The notes under the pieces are model-generated. The model ran no database searches and was not told the DNA's origin. It saw only the letters and a list, made by a program, of their open reading frames with translations. Positions 27,312 through 36,581 of a stretch of 64,000 nucleotides of DNA are shown one piece after another. The DNA comes from Fluviibacter phosphoraccumulans_A. Lineage in GTDB: Bacteria; Pseudomonadota; Gammaproteobacteria; Burkholderiales; Rhodocyclaceae. How positions within the stretch are numbered: the stretch's first letter is position 1; each line of letters begins with the position of its first letter. The position numbers were made by a program, and so were the translations under genes. The stretch spans positions 1,488,001 through 1,552,000 of the forward strand of contig CP126743.1 in NCBI GenBank assembly GCA_036287865.1, given 5' to 3'.

Positions 27312-27844
27312 TATTTGAGTCCTTTGAGCATTGGATCAATCAGCGTCTGCACCACTTCTGACGTGACCGGCCCCACATGCTTGTATCGGATCACGCCGGC
27401 CTGATCAATGACATAGGTTTCCGGAACACCATAAACACCATAATCAATCCCGATACGGCCGTCAGCATCAAACGCCGAGAGCACATAGGGATTGCCATGC
27501 TTTTTAAGCCAGGCCAGAGCATCCGGCCGTTGATCTTTGTAATCCAGGCCGATAAGCGGTACATCCGGGTGGGTGCGCGCAAACTCAACCAGCACCGGAT
27601 GCTCTTCCCGGCAGGACACACACCACGAGGCCCAGACATTTAGCAACCTGACGCGCCCTTTGAGATCTTCAGGCGCAAAGGTCTGTTTAGGATCCTGCAG
27701 CTGAGGCAGATCAAACGTGGGTGCCGGTTTACCCACCAGCGGCGATGGCACGTAGCGCGGGTCTTTAGTCAGCCCTTTGCCTAGAAAAAACACGAGAACG
27801 GCGAACGCCAACAAAGGAATGAGGAACCACCAGAAACGTTTCAT
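27311..27844 (-). CDS. ccmG: Thiol:disulfide oxidoreductase CcmG/DsbE
   Basis: Membrane-anchored, periplasm-facing thioredoxin-fold protein of 177 residues. It has an N-terminal TM (WFLIPLLAFAVLVFFLG), the active site WASWCVSCREEHP and the cis-Pro region GVYGVPETYVID. It keeps the CXXCH cysteines of apocytochromes reduced. It overlaps ccmF and ccmH by one base on either side. Confidence 0.96.
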   Translation of the reverse strand: MKRFWWFLIPLLAFAVLVFFLGKGLTKDPRYVPSPLVGKPAPTFDLPQLQDPKQTFAPEDLKGRVRLLNVWASWCVSCREEHPVLVEFARTHPDVPLIGLDYKDQRPDALAWLKKHGNPYVLSAFDADGRIGIDYGVYGVPETYVIDQAGVIRYKHVGPVTSEVVQTLIDPMLKGLK

Positions 27845-29820
27845 CAGGATGCTACTTTCTCTTCATTGATGGTGTCGATCTCCTCACCAACGTCGTTTGA
27901 ATCTGTCGACTTACGTGCACGATAGCGGCGATCCAATGCGGCAAGCATGCCGCCCAGTGCCATCAGGGCACAACCTGCCCAAATCCAGCTCACAAAAGGT
28001 TTGTAATAGACCCGGACAGCCCAGGCATTATTACCAGTAGGCTCACCCATAGAGACGTAAAGATCTCGCGTAATGCTGCTGTCGATACCCACTTCCGTCA
28101 TCGGCATAGTGGAAGAGAAGTACGTACGCTTTTCGGTAAAGAGCGTACCCATCGTTTTCCCGGGTTGATCCTGCGGGCCATAAATCACTTCACCCCGAGC
28201 GCCTTCATAATTGGGGCCCTGAACTGGCGTCACGCCCTTGAGGGTCAACTGGATGTTATGAATAGAAACCGTATCACCCGGTGCCATGCTGACATCACGC
28301 TCCACCTGATAGCTACTGACGAAGGTGACACCAACTACAAACACAGCCAAACCTAGATGCGCAGATTGCATGCCCCAGAAGGCACGCGGTGGCCAACTGG
28401 TTTTAACGCGCACAGCCACCTGTCTAACCACGCCCGCCATAATCCACACAGCCAGCCCAGCCCCCACTCCCACCATAGGTCGCCAACTACCCATGAGTAG
28501 CGGCAAGACGATGGCAGCAATGATTGCCAGCACCGCTTCAACACGCAGGCTATTGAGCAAGGGCATGAGCTGATCCTGCTTCCAGCGGGCCACCGGGCCT
28601 AAAGGCAGTAGCAAAAGCAGCGGCAGCATAATCGGCACAAACACCGCATTAAAGTACGGCGGACCAACCGAGAGTTTGCCCAGATTCAGAGCGTCGATGA
28701 CCATGGGATACACCGTACCCAACAGAACAGCACCCATACCCGCCAGCAGCAGCACATTATTAATAAGCAGTAGTGTTTCCTTAGAAGCTAGTGCAAACGC
28801 ACCGCCGCGGTCAACTGTGGGCGCCCGCCAGGCAAACAGAGCCAGAGAACCACCCACTACAACAGCCAGGAAAACCAGGATGAAAATACCGCGTGCTGGG
28901 TCAGCAGCAAACGCATGCACGGAAGTTAATACGCCCGAACGAACGATAAAGGTGCCAAGCAGCGAGAGCGAAAACGCACCAATCGCCAACAACACGGTCC
29001 AGTTCTTGAAGCTGCCACGCTTTTCAGAAACGGCCAGCGAGTGAATCAACGCCGTACCCGCCAGCCAGGGCATAAACGAGGCGTTTTCTACCGGATCCCA
29101 GAACCACCAGCCGCCCCAACCTAACTCGTAATAGGCCCAGTTTGAACCAAGTGCAATACCGATAGTCAGAAAGATCCAGGCAGCCAGTGTCCATGGACGT
29201 GACCAGCGTGCCCAGGTGGCATCTAAACGACCTGCCAGCAATGCTGCGATTGCAAAAGCAAAGGCGACCGAAAAACCCACATAGCCCATATAGAGCATGG
29301 GTGGATGATAGACGAGCCCCGGATCCTGTAACAACGGATTGAGATCACGGCCCTCCATCACGGCCGGCAACAGCCGTGTAAACGGGTTAGAGGTGAAAAG
29401 AATAAAGAGAATAAAGCCAAAACTCACCAGACCGAGCACACCCAGCACACGGCTGACCATATCGGCAGGCAGTGTCCGCGAGAAAATGGCGACGGCGCCT
29501 GTCCAGGCGGTGAGTATAAATACCCACAGCAATAAGGAACCTTCATGACCGCCCCAAACCGCGCCAAACCGGTACTGCAACGGCAGCTTCGAGTTAGAGT
29601 GCCCCGCCACATAGGCTACCGAGAAGTCGTTGGTGACAAAACTCCAGGTCAGGCAAAAGAAAGATGCCGCCAGCAGGCTAGACAGGATGAGCGCCAAAGG
29701 TTTGGCAAGACGCACCCAGGACGGCACAGCTAATTGCGGGCCGGCCAGACCTAGAATCGATAACGACAAGGCGACAAAAAGCGACAGCGACAAGGCGAGC
29801 TGGCCTAGTTCAGGAATCAT
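27844..29820 (-). CDS. ccmF: Cytochrome c haem lyase subunit CcmF
   Basis: Large 658-residue multi-TM haem lyase that, with CcmH, attaches haem to apocytochrome c. The WWD motif reads GGWWFWDPVENASFMPWLAG. Conserved periplasmic histidines lie in the AGHSNSKLPLQYRF and VYHPPMLYMGYVG segments. The gene is full length and intact, and it heads the minus-strand ccmFGH half. Confidence 0.96.
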   Translation of the reverse strand: MIPELGQLALSLSLFVALSLSILGLAGPQLAVPSWVRLAKPLALILSSLLAASFFCLTWSFVTNDFSVAYVAGHSNSKLPLQYRFGAVWGGHEGSLLLWVFILTAWTGAVAIFSRTLPADMVSRVLGVLGLVSFGFILFILFTSNPFTRLLPAVMEGRDLNPLLQDPGLVYHPPMLYMGYVGFSVAFAFAIAALLAGRLDATWARWSRPWTLAAWIFLTIGIALGSNWAYYELGWGGWWFWDPVENASFMPWLAGTALIHSLAVSEKRGSFKNWTVLLAIGAFSLSLLGTFIVRSGVLTSVHAFAADPARGIFILVFLAVVVGGSLALFAWRAPTVDRGGAFALASKETLLLINNVLLLAGMGAVLLGTVYPMVIDALNLGKLSVGPPYFNAVFVPIMLPLLLLLPLGPVARWKQDQLMPLLNSLRVEAVLAIIAAIVLPLLMGSWRPMVGVGAGLAVWIMAGVVRQVAVRVKTSWPPRAFWGMQSAHLGLAVFVVGVTFVSSYQVERDVSMAPGDTVSIHNIQLTLKGVTPVQGPNYEGARGEVIYGPQDQPGKTMGTLFTEKRTYFSSTMPMTEVGIDSSITRDLYVSMGEPTGNNAWAVRVYYKPFVSWIWAGCALMALGGMLAALDRRYRARKSTDSNDVGEEIDTINEEKVAS

Positions 29821-29935
29821 TCTTAAACCCTTTACAACCGATGTCGACTATCGCCGGTAAAACCCCGGTAATTGCATGGACACTTTACGTTTATTGAAGC
29901 CATGATGCTAATGGAGGCCGCTTCCGGATGCAAGT

Positions 29936-29958
29936 CGGGAGAACAGGGTAAACTCCCG
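29936..29958. promoter_or_regulatory. Hairpin in the ccmF / cls divergent region
   Basis: CGGGAG (29936-29941) and CTCCCG (29953-29958) with an 11-base loop, in the 198-bp region between the divergent ccmF and cls genes. I could not match it to a known riboswitch. No convincing promoter pair was seen beside it. Confidence 0.25.
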
Positions 29959-30018
29959 GCAAGATAAGGATATCGGCATTTTGCTGAGTCTTTCCTCTCC
30001 TATTTTTTAGATATCGAC

Positions 30019-31475
30019 ATGGTTTGGGCTTTTGCCACTGATTCCACCTGGATTTATCTCATTCATCCGCTGATCATATTGCTTTTTGCTTTACGCATTA
30101 TCTGGGTGCGCCGACCACCGGGTGTCGCCATGGCATGGATTCTGATCGTAACAATCATGCCGGTTGTAGGCATTAGCGCTTACCTATTAGTGGGCGAACG
30201 TCCTATCGGCCGGGAACGTCGTCGCATTGAAGAAATTGCACCGGCCTACTTTCAGATGACCGACCTATTTGATGCCAGGTTTTCTGAAACGACCCAGCAC
30301 ATCGACAAGAAGTTTCGAGCTATGGCTGTGCTGGCAGAAAACCATGGAGGTATGCCCCCAGTTCTGGGCAATGCCCTAGTGCTTTACTCGGATGCACAAA
30401 CCATTCTGCACGGCATGATTACCGACATCGATGCTACCCGTACACGCTGTGATCTGGAGTTCTATATCTGGAACCCCGGTGGTACCGCTGATCTAGTCGG
30501 TGAGGCACTCATTCGTGCTGCTAGCCGGGGGGTTGCTTGCCGAGTCTTACTTGATGAACTTGGCAGCAGTGGCTTCTGGAAGAGTGATTGGCCAAAACGC
30601 CTGTAGGCAGGTGGCATCAAACTAGTAAAGGCCTGTGCCATTCATCCACTAAAGCTTCAGTTTGGACGCGCCGGTTTGCGGTTGCATCGCAAGATCGTGG
30701 CCATCAACCAGCATATCGCCTGTACAGGCAGCCTGAACCTCGTAGATCCGGCATTCTTCAAACAGGATGCCGGCGTTGGGGAATGGGTCGATGCCATGAC
30801 GCGTGTTGTCGGCCCTGCTGCGCTTGCGCTGACCACGGTATTCGAAGGTGATTGGGCGGCAACATCGCAGGATTTAGCCAGTTTCTGGAACACATGCGGG
30901 CAACTCCAATACCAGAAGCCGCTGGCGATCTAAGGCTACAGGTTGTACCGACTGGCCCGAGCTACAAAAGTGGCAACATGTCGCATATGTTATTAAGCGC
31001 CGTGCTCGACGCGCGCAAAGAAGTGGTTTTGACCACCCCTTACTTTGTGCCGGATGAAGCGCTGTTCCAGGCATTACAGACGGCTGCCTGCCGTGGCGTC
31101 GATGTCACGCTGATTGTGCCGCAACGTGTCAATTCCAAACTGGTACGCTATGCCAGTCGTAGTTACATGGACGACCTGCTTTCGGTCGGCGTCAAGATTC
31201 AGCAGTTCACCGGTGGCCTGCTTCACACCAAGAGCATGGTGGTTGACCGTGAATTCACTATCTTCGGATCGGTGAATCTGGATATGCGCAGCCTGCGCCT
31301 GAACTACGAAATCACCCCAATGATCTACGATGCCGGTTTTAGCCAACAGGTGCGTGCATTTCAGGATAAATACCTCGCCCGGTCTATCCCGATCGATCCC
31401 ATTGCCTGGGCAGATCGTCCGTTACGAGAGCGCCTCAAAGAAAACGCTGCCCAGCTTATGGCGCCTCTACTCTAA
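30019..31475 (+). pseudogene. cls: Cardiolipin synthase (ClsA-type), nonsense and frameshift
   Basis: Phospholipase-D-family cardiolipin synthase with two N-terminal TM segments and two HKD motifs. A TAG at 30604 interrupts the frame (RL-stop-AGGIKLVKACAIHP; the frame continues unchanged after it). One T is missing at 30882-30884 (family reading SFLEHMRA), which shifts the rest into another frame. The first HKD motif reads HRKIVAIN, so the Asp is Asn; the second (HTKSMVVDREFTIFGS) is normal. Three separate defects argue for a pseudogene, although the C-terminal half remains highly readable to the end APLL. Confidence 0.88.
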
Positions 31476-31487
31476 TTAAAGACTCTC

Positions 31488-32339
31488 ATGCTTAGCTATC
31501 GTCACGCATTTCACGCCGGCAACCCGGCGGATGTACTCAAACACATGGTCTGGATTCAAGTTCTCGATTACTTCACCCAGAAAGATAAACCCTTCATGGT
31601 GCTCGATACGCATGCGGGTGCAGGGATGTATCTGGTAGAAAGCAACATGGCACGTAAAACCGGTGAATGGTCTACGGGCATCGGCAAATTATGGGAACAA
31701 GCTGATGAGGACTTACCCGAATCGGTGTTGCGATATCATCAAGTGGTTAAGGCTGCGAACGCGAACCCAGCATTGAAGCACTATCCGGGTTCTCCATGGA
31801 TCTCGGGCTACTGCACACGCCACGCCGACGTACTGCGTTTCTTCGAGCGGCACAGCACCGATGCACCACTACTGGCACAAGCCTTACGCTTTGTGCAAAA
31901 GCGCACGCAGATCAATGTGGCGGATGGCCTGGCCGGCCTCAAAGCCTTAATGCCGCCACCGCAGCGTCGGGCTGCAGTGCTCATTGACCCTTCCTACGAA
32001 GACAAAGCCGACTACGGCAAAGTCGTTGCCGGCCTACGCGATGCTGTTCAACGTTTTGCAACGGGGGCGTATGTGATCTGGTATCCCATCCTTGCCCGTC
32101 GTGAGGCCGTTGAACTACCGGACCGTTTGGTCAAACTGGGACTGCCGAGCTGGCTCCATGTCACCCTATCAACCCAGTCCCCCGCGAGCGATGGCCTGGG
32201 CATGACGGGTAGCGGCTTGTTTGTGGTTAACCCGCCGTGGACCTTGCCACAGACACTAGAAGCCACACTGCCCTGGCTCACCGAAACACTTGGTGAAAGC
32301 GGCAATGGTCATTTCACTCTGGACTGGCAGATTCCCTGA
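31488..32339 (+). CDS. rlmJ: 23S rRNA (adenine2030-N6)-methyltransferase
   Basis: The 283-residue protein starts MLSYRHAFHAGNPADVLKHM, the RlmJ/YhiR signature. It has the SAM-binding LDTHAGAGMYLVES and the catalytic N/DPPY-type motif as LIDPSYEDKADY. It methylates A2030 of 23S rRNA in the nascent ribosome and is not essential in E. coli. It begins 12 bp after the broken cls gene and converges with uup. Confidence 0.94.
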   Translation: MLSYRHAFHAGNPADVLKHMVWIQVLDYFTQKDKPFMVLDTHAGAGMYLVESNMARKTGEWSTGIGKLWEQADEDLPESVLRYHQVVKAANANPALKHYPGSPWISGYCTRHADVLRFFERHSTDAPLLAQALRFVQKRTQINVADGLAGLKALMPPPQRRAAVLIDPSYEDKADYGKVVAGLRDAVQRFATGAYVIWYPILARREAVELPDRLVKLGLPSWLHVTLSTQSPASDGLGMTGSGLFVVNPPWTLPQTLEATLPWLTETLGESGNGHFTLDWQIP

Positions 32340-32352
32340 CCATTAAACGCAA

Positions 32353-34272
32353 TCAGGATTTGGCGGTTTTTGCTTCCAGCGCTTCCCAACTTTCCAGCAA
32401 GACCAGCAACTCTTCTTCGATCGCGGCCAATCGGCTTGCTATGGTCTGGCCAGCGGATGGATCCGTTGCAAAGATTGTCGGATCGTTCAACTTTTCAAGC
32501 AATGCGGCTTGCTCTGTTTCGAGGGCTTCGATTTGCCCAGGCAACGCATTCAGTGTCTGCTGTTCTTTATAGCTCAGCTTGGCAGCGCGACTACCCGTCG
32601 CAATCGGTGTCTCTGTAGGTTTCGCCGATGATTTCGCAGCGACAGATTTTTCGGTGGTTCTGGTTTGGCCCGCATGCCAGGCTGCCCAGTCACTATAACC
32701 ACCTACAAACTCACGCCACTGACCATCCCCATCGGCCGCAATCACCTGCGTAACCACATTATCGAGGAAGCTACGGTCATGACTGACCAATAGCAAAGTG
32801 CCTTGATAATCCTGTAACAGACTTTCAAGCAATTCGAGCGTATCGATATCCAAATCGTTGGTGGGCTCATCCAGCACAAGAATATTAGCCGGGCGAGCAA
32901 AGAGACGTGCCAGCAGGAGACGGTTCCGCTCGCCGCCGGAGAGTGACTTAACTGGCGAACGTGCACGCTGTGGTAAGAAAAGAAAATCGCCCAGATAGGT
33001 CATCACATGCGTACGTTTACCCGCTACCTCCACGTAATCCGAGCCCTGAGAAATGACTTCATGCAATGGTGCTTCAGGATCTAAGGCCGTACGGAACTGA
33101 TCGAAGTAAGCGACCTGTTGCTTGGTGCCGCGCTTAACCGTGCCGCTATCCGGTTCGATTTCACCCAGAATCAGGCGCAGCATCGTGGTCTTGCCCGCGC
33201 CGTTAGGGCCAATCAAACCCACACGATCCCCACGCATAATGCGACCACTAAAGTTATCAATAATCTTACGGCCTTCGTACGACTTAGATACATTGATCAG
33301 ATCTGCCACCAGGGCGCCTGACATATCCCCCGAATCTACACGCATCGCCACCTGGCCCTGCTGATTGCGTCGGGCAGCACGTTCTGCACGTAACTGATCA
33401 AGCCGCTGCACACGGAATACGGCACGTGTACGCCGCGCTTCAACGCCCTTACGGATCCAGATTTCTTCCTGCGCCAGCAACTTATCGGCACGCGCCTGCT
33501 CCAAGGATTCTTCGTGCAGACGCTGGGCTTTACGTTCCTGGTATTTGGTAAAAGAGCCGGGATAGCTACTTAAGAGACCACGATCCAGTTCAACAATCCG
33601 GGTTGCCAAACGGTCCAGGAAACGGCGGTCGTGAGTAATAAACAACAAAGCCACGTTACGCGCCAGCAAGAGATTCTCGAGCCAATCAATGGCACCAATA
33701 TCCAGGTGGTTAGTCGGCTCATCGAGCAACAGCACATCAGGTTCGCAGACCAAACCGCGCGCTAACGCCACACGCTTTTTCTGCCCGCCCGACAAATCAT
33801 CAATAGCTGCATCAGGATTCAAATGAAACTCGGCAATCACCCGCTCTGCTAGGGCATTCTGTTGCCAGGCATTGGTAACTTCCAGCTCATGCTGCAATCG
33901 GGCCAACTCGTCGAGGGCTGCAGCGCGCTCAGCCTCCGGCATTTCGGCCAATCGATGAGACAGATCGTGATAACCCGCCAACAAGCGCGACTGCTCACCC
34001 AGACCCCCAACGACTGCATCGAAAACAGATGCACCGGGTTCAAATTTTGGCTCCTGTGCAACATATGTAATACGCAGATCCGGTGCTTTCCACACCTGGC
34101 CATCATCCAGTGCCCGCAAACCGGCGATCGCTGCCAGCAAAGAGGATTTACCCGTGCCGTTACGGCCAATGAGCGCTACGCGCTCACCCGCATCGATCTG
34201 GAATTCCACATGATCTAACAGCAGCACATCGCCATAGGCCAAGCAACCTGCATTAACTGACAGCAAGGGCAT
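32353..34272 (-). CDS. uup: ABC-F family ATPase Uup
   Basis: Soluble protein with two ABC cassettes (639 residues, no TM). Cassette 1 has Walker A GRNGTGKSSL and signature LSGGQKKRVALARGLV; cassette 2 has GPNGAGKTTM and LSGGERNRLLLARLF; both have DEPTNHLD- or DEPTNDLD-type Walker B ends. The C-terminal coiled-coil extension (residues about 570-635, LPGQIEALETEQAALLEKL) is typical of Uup. ABC-F proteins act on ribosomes, and Uup also affects transposon excision and branched DNA. It lies directly downstream of the peroxiredoxin gene. Confidence 0.92.
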   Translation of the reverse strand: MPLLSVNAGCLAYGDVLLLDHVEFQIDAGERVALIGRNGTGKSSLLAAIAGLRALDDGQVWKAPDLRITYVAQEPKFEPGASVFDAVVGGLGEQSRLLAGYHDLSHRLAEMPEAERAAALDELARLQHELEVTNAWQQNALAERVIAEFHLNPDAAIDDLSGGQKKRVALARGLVCEPDVLLLDEPTNHLDIGAIDWLENLLLARNVALLFITHDRRFLDRLATRIVELDRGLLSSYPGSFTKYQERKAQRLHEESLEQARADKLLAQEEIWIRKGVEARRTRAVFRVQRLDQLRAERAARRNQQGQVAMRVDSGDMSGALVADLINVSKSYEGRKIIDNFSGRIMRGDRVGLIGPNGAGKTTMLRLILGEIEPDSGTVKRGTKQQVAYFDQFRTALDPEAPLHEVISQGSDYVEVAGKRTHVMTYLGDFLFLPQRARSPVKSLSGGERNRLLLARLFARPANILVLDEPTNDLDIDTLELLESLLQDYQGTLLLVSHDRSFLDNVVTQVIAADGDGQWREFVGGYSDWAAWHAGQTRTTEKSVAAKSSAKPTETPIATGSRAAKLSYKEQQTLNALPGQIEALETEQAALLEKLNDPTIFATDPSAGQTIASRLAAIEEELLVLLESWEALEAKTAKS

Positions 34273-34273
34273 A

Positions 34274-34819
34274 TCAATACCCCGTCAATCGTTTGAGATC
34301 GGCCAACACCTCGGCACTATGCCTAGATACCGACACATCGGTATAAACCTTGGCGATACGGCCATCCGGATCAATCAGATAGGTGTACCGACGCGGAAAC
34401 CCAGTAATGCCGAGATTCATCCAGGCACCGTATTGACGGGCAAAATCACCCTCCGCCTCCGACAACAGCGGAAACGGCAAATGGAATTTCTGGGAGAACG
34501 CGGCATTTGTCACTGGCTTATCCGCACTAATACCGACAAGCACAACGCCCTTTTGTTGAAAGTTTTGCCAATCATCCCGGAAGTTGCATGCCTGACGTGT
34601 ACAACCCGGCGTATCGGCCTTCGGGTAAAAATAGAGAACCACCCAATGCCCACGGTAATCAGCCAGTTTGTGCCGCACCCCTCGGGTATCTGCTAGATCA
34701 AAACCTGGCGCAGGCGTACCAACCGCCGGAAGGCTACCATCCCCGGCTTTAGCACTTACCTGCGAGCGCCATAACCAAACCAGCAACTCAATAACGACCA
34801 GAGTGATGAGATATTTCAT
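34274..34819 (-). CDS. Peroxiredoxin (Bcp/PrxQ-like) with N-terminal membrane anchor
   Basis: Thiol peroxidase that reduces hydroperoxides. After a TM anchor or uncleaved signal (MKYLITLVVIELLVWLW) comes an AhpC/TSA domain with the peroxidatic Cys in ADTPGCTRQACNF. A second Cys five residues on fits the atypical two-Cys PrxQ mechanism. I use ATG 34819; an in-frame TTG nine codons earlier gives a less likely hydrophilic lead. The membrane anchor implies a periplasm-facing enzyme (inference). Confidence 0.88.
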   Translation of the reverse strand: MKYLITLVVIELLVWLWRSQVSAKAGDGSLPAVGTPAPGFDLADTRGVRHKLADYRGHWVVLYFYPKADTPGCTRQACNFRDDWQNFQQKGVVLVGISADKPVTNAAFSQKFHLPFPLLSEAEGDFARQYGAWMNLGITGFPRRYTYLIDPDGRIAKVYTDVSVSRHSAEVLADLKRLTGY

Positions 34820-34847
34820 AAGAGAGTGATCCGCTAAATGGGCCAAC

Positions 34848-34922
34848 TGGCGTCCCCGAGAGGAATCGAACCTCTAATCTTCCCTTAGGAGGGGAAAGTT
34901 ATATCCATTTAACTACGGAGAC
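34848..34922 (-). tRNA. tRNA-Arg (anticodon CCT), CCA encoded
   Basis: Reads GTCTCCG (acceptor), a D arm with AGTTAAATGGAT, anticodon loop CTCCTAA (anticodon CCT) on stem TTCCC/GGGAA, T arm GAGGTTCGATTCCTC, and CGGGGAC then GCCA. All four stems pair. It decodes AGG, a rare arginine codon. It lies between the peroxiredoxin and transporter genes. Confidence 0.95.
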
Positions 34923-35059
34923 GGCAGCCAGAATTATACCGGCTAGCCACAGTTCAGCATGCATGAAGCTACTCTGTGCCAGCCTTTATAAGAACTAATT
35001 GTCAGGCGCCAAAGGCTACTCGAACTATAATCGCCGAGTTAACGCTAACCCACAAAACT

Positions 35060-36373
35060 ATGCAGATAATCAAACGATTATTGTTGTTGTACATCGGGCC
35101 GTTCCCAGCGGGGCTGCTCGGCTGCATTGTCGCGACCCTGTTTTTTGCCGCAGAACGGAATCTGCTGTCTAACGATGTCATCGGTGGCCTAGCGGCGCTG
35201 ATGGCCACCGGCTACATACTGACCAGCTTTGGCAACCACCTTCCCATACTCAATCGTCTGGGCGGATCGTCACTACTTTGCGTTCTTGTGCCGTCATTAT
35301 TTCTCGGATATCACTTGATTCCAATTGATGCCGTTACCAGCATCAATAGTGCGATGGATGAAGACAATATCCTCTATCTGTACATCGCCAGCCTAGTCGT
35401 CGGCAGTATCCTAGGGATAGACCGACGTATGATGCAACGGCATATTCTGGTGCACAGAGTTTCAATACGGTTTCTGCCCCTCATCTGTGGATCTATCGGG
35501 GCCTGTATCGTGGCACCCATGGTAGGCATGCTGTTTGGGCTTAATCCTTGGCATAGCTTTCTTTTTATCGTCACACCGATTCTGAGCGGCGGTTTCGGTG
35601 AAGGCATTCTGCCACTTGCTCTGGCCTATTCTGAAATCACCGACAAATCCCGCGTAGAACTAAGTTCGCTCATGATTCCTGCCATACTGATCGCCAATTT
35701 ATTTGCAATTGTAGCTGCCAGCGCGCTCAGCCGACTAGGAGAACGTTACCCTGAATTAAACGGCAGCCGCCATGCATTAGCGGGTACAACTCCGCCGCTA
35801 CATATTGAAGAAGATAAACCGATCAACATTGAACTCATGGCAGCAGGCTTGTTAATTATCTGTACGATGTACACGTGCGGCAGGCTGCTCTCTCCCTTCT
35901 TTAGCCTGCCGGCCACCATTGTCATGATTATTCTGATCGTGGTGCTTAAGTTCTTTAAACTCATTCCCGAGCCTATAGAAGCAGGGGCCTTTCAGGCTTA
36001 CAAAGCCATCTCTAAGGCACTGACACCGGCTTTTCTGGTAGGCCTGAGTATTCTGTATATTCCCTGGGATGTACTGATCAGCATTCTGAGACCGGGCTAT
36101 CTGGCCGTATGCATTAGTACCGTTTTCACCATGACAGGGATCGGCTTTCTAGTAAGCAGGTTGCTAAATCCACAACCCATCGACACAGCGATTATCTGTG
36201 CCTGCCACAGCGGTTTTGGTGGCGGGGGCAACATGGCGATTCTCTCAGCCGCCAAACGACAAAACCTAATGCCCTTTGCAGAAATTGCCACGAGCCTGGG
36301 TGGCGCCATCATGGTGATCATGGCTACCCTATTGCTCCGGGCAAACTGGCCCGCCTTGCAGGGGATGATTTAA
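35060..36373 (+). CDS. 2-hydroxycarboxylate transporter family permease (CitS/MaeN-like)
   Basis: Secondary transporter of the 2-HCT family, which moves malate, citrate or lactate with Na+ or H+. It has about 11 hydrophobic segments and the two family re-entrant-loop signatures SGGFGEGILPLALAYSEI and CHSGFGGGGNMAILSAAK. I prefer ATG 35060 (MQIIKRLLLLYIGPFPAG), which starts at the first TM. An upstream ATG at 34976 would add 28 polar residues that overlap the region next to the tRNA. The gene is intact at 437 residues. The substrate cannot be assigned. Confidence 0.87.
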   Translation: MQIIKRLLLLYIGPFPAGLLGCIVATLFFAAERNLLSNDVIGGLAALMATGYILTSFGNHLPILNRLGGSSLLCVLVPSLFLGYHLIPIDAVTSINSAMDEDNILYLYIASLVVGSILGIDRRMMQRHILVHRVSIRFLPLICGSIGACIVAPMVGMLFGLNPWHSFLFIVTPILSGGFGEGILPLALAYSEITDKSRVELSSLMIPAILIANLFAIVAASALSRLGERYPELNGSRHALAGTTPPLHIEEDKPINIELMAAGLLIICTMYTCGRLLSPFFSLPATIVMIILIVVLKFFKLIPEPIEAGAFQAYKAISKALTPAFLVGLSILYIPWDVLISILRPGYLAVCISTVFTMTGIGFLVSRLLNPQPIDTAIICACHSGFGGGGNMAILSAAKRQNLMPFAEIATSLGGAIMVIMATLLLRANWPALQGMI

Positions 36374-36513
36374 GTACTACCTGGAGCAATGGCCAAAGCA
36401 CCATCTTGGGGATGCCGTCTTAGCAACGCACTAACGAAGTGCGGCGCACATAACACCAAACGGGTCTGTGCCCATTAATAGCGCACCAATATTTCTTGGC
36501 ACACACCGAATTC

Positions 36514-36529
36514 TGGCACGATTCTTGTA
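36514..36529 (+). promoter_or_regulatory. Sigma-54-type promoter candidate before the Anbu cluster
   Basis: TGGCACGATTCTTGTA matches the -24 element TGGCAC fully and the -12 element TTGC with one change (TTGT). It lies 53 bp upstream of the first ATP-grasp start codon, in a 208-bp gap with no other gene. If real, the cluster was under RpoN, often meaning nitrogen control. The call is a consensus match only. Confidence 0.45.
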
Positions 36530-36581
36530 TTGATCTACTTGTAGCCCATTAGGATTTACGAAGAAGATCACGTTTGACGAA

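Noticed and set aside
29821..30018. Riboswitch in the ccmF/cls gap
   Set aside because: One 6-bp hairpin exists, but the conserved bases of c-di-GMP, SAM, SAH, TPP or cobalamin classes could not be found on either strand.
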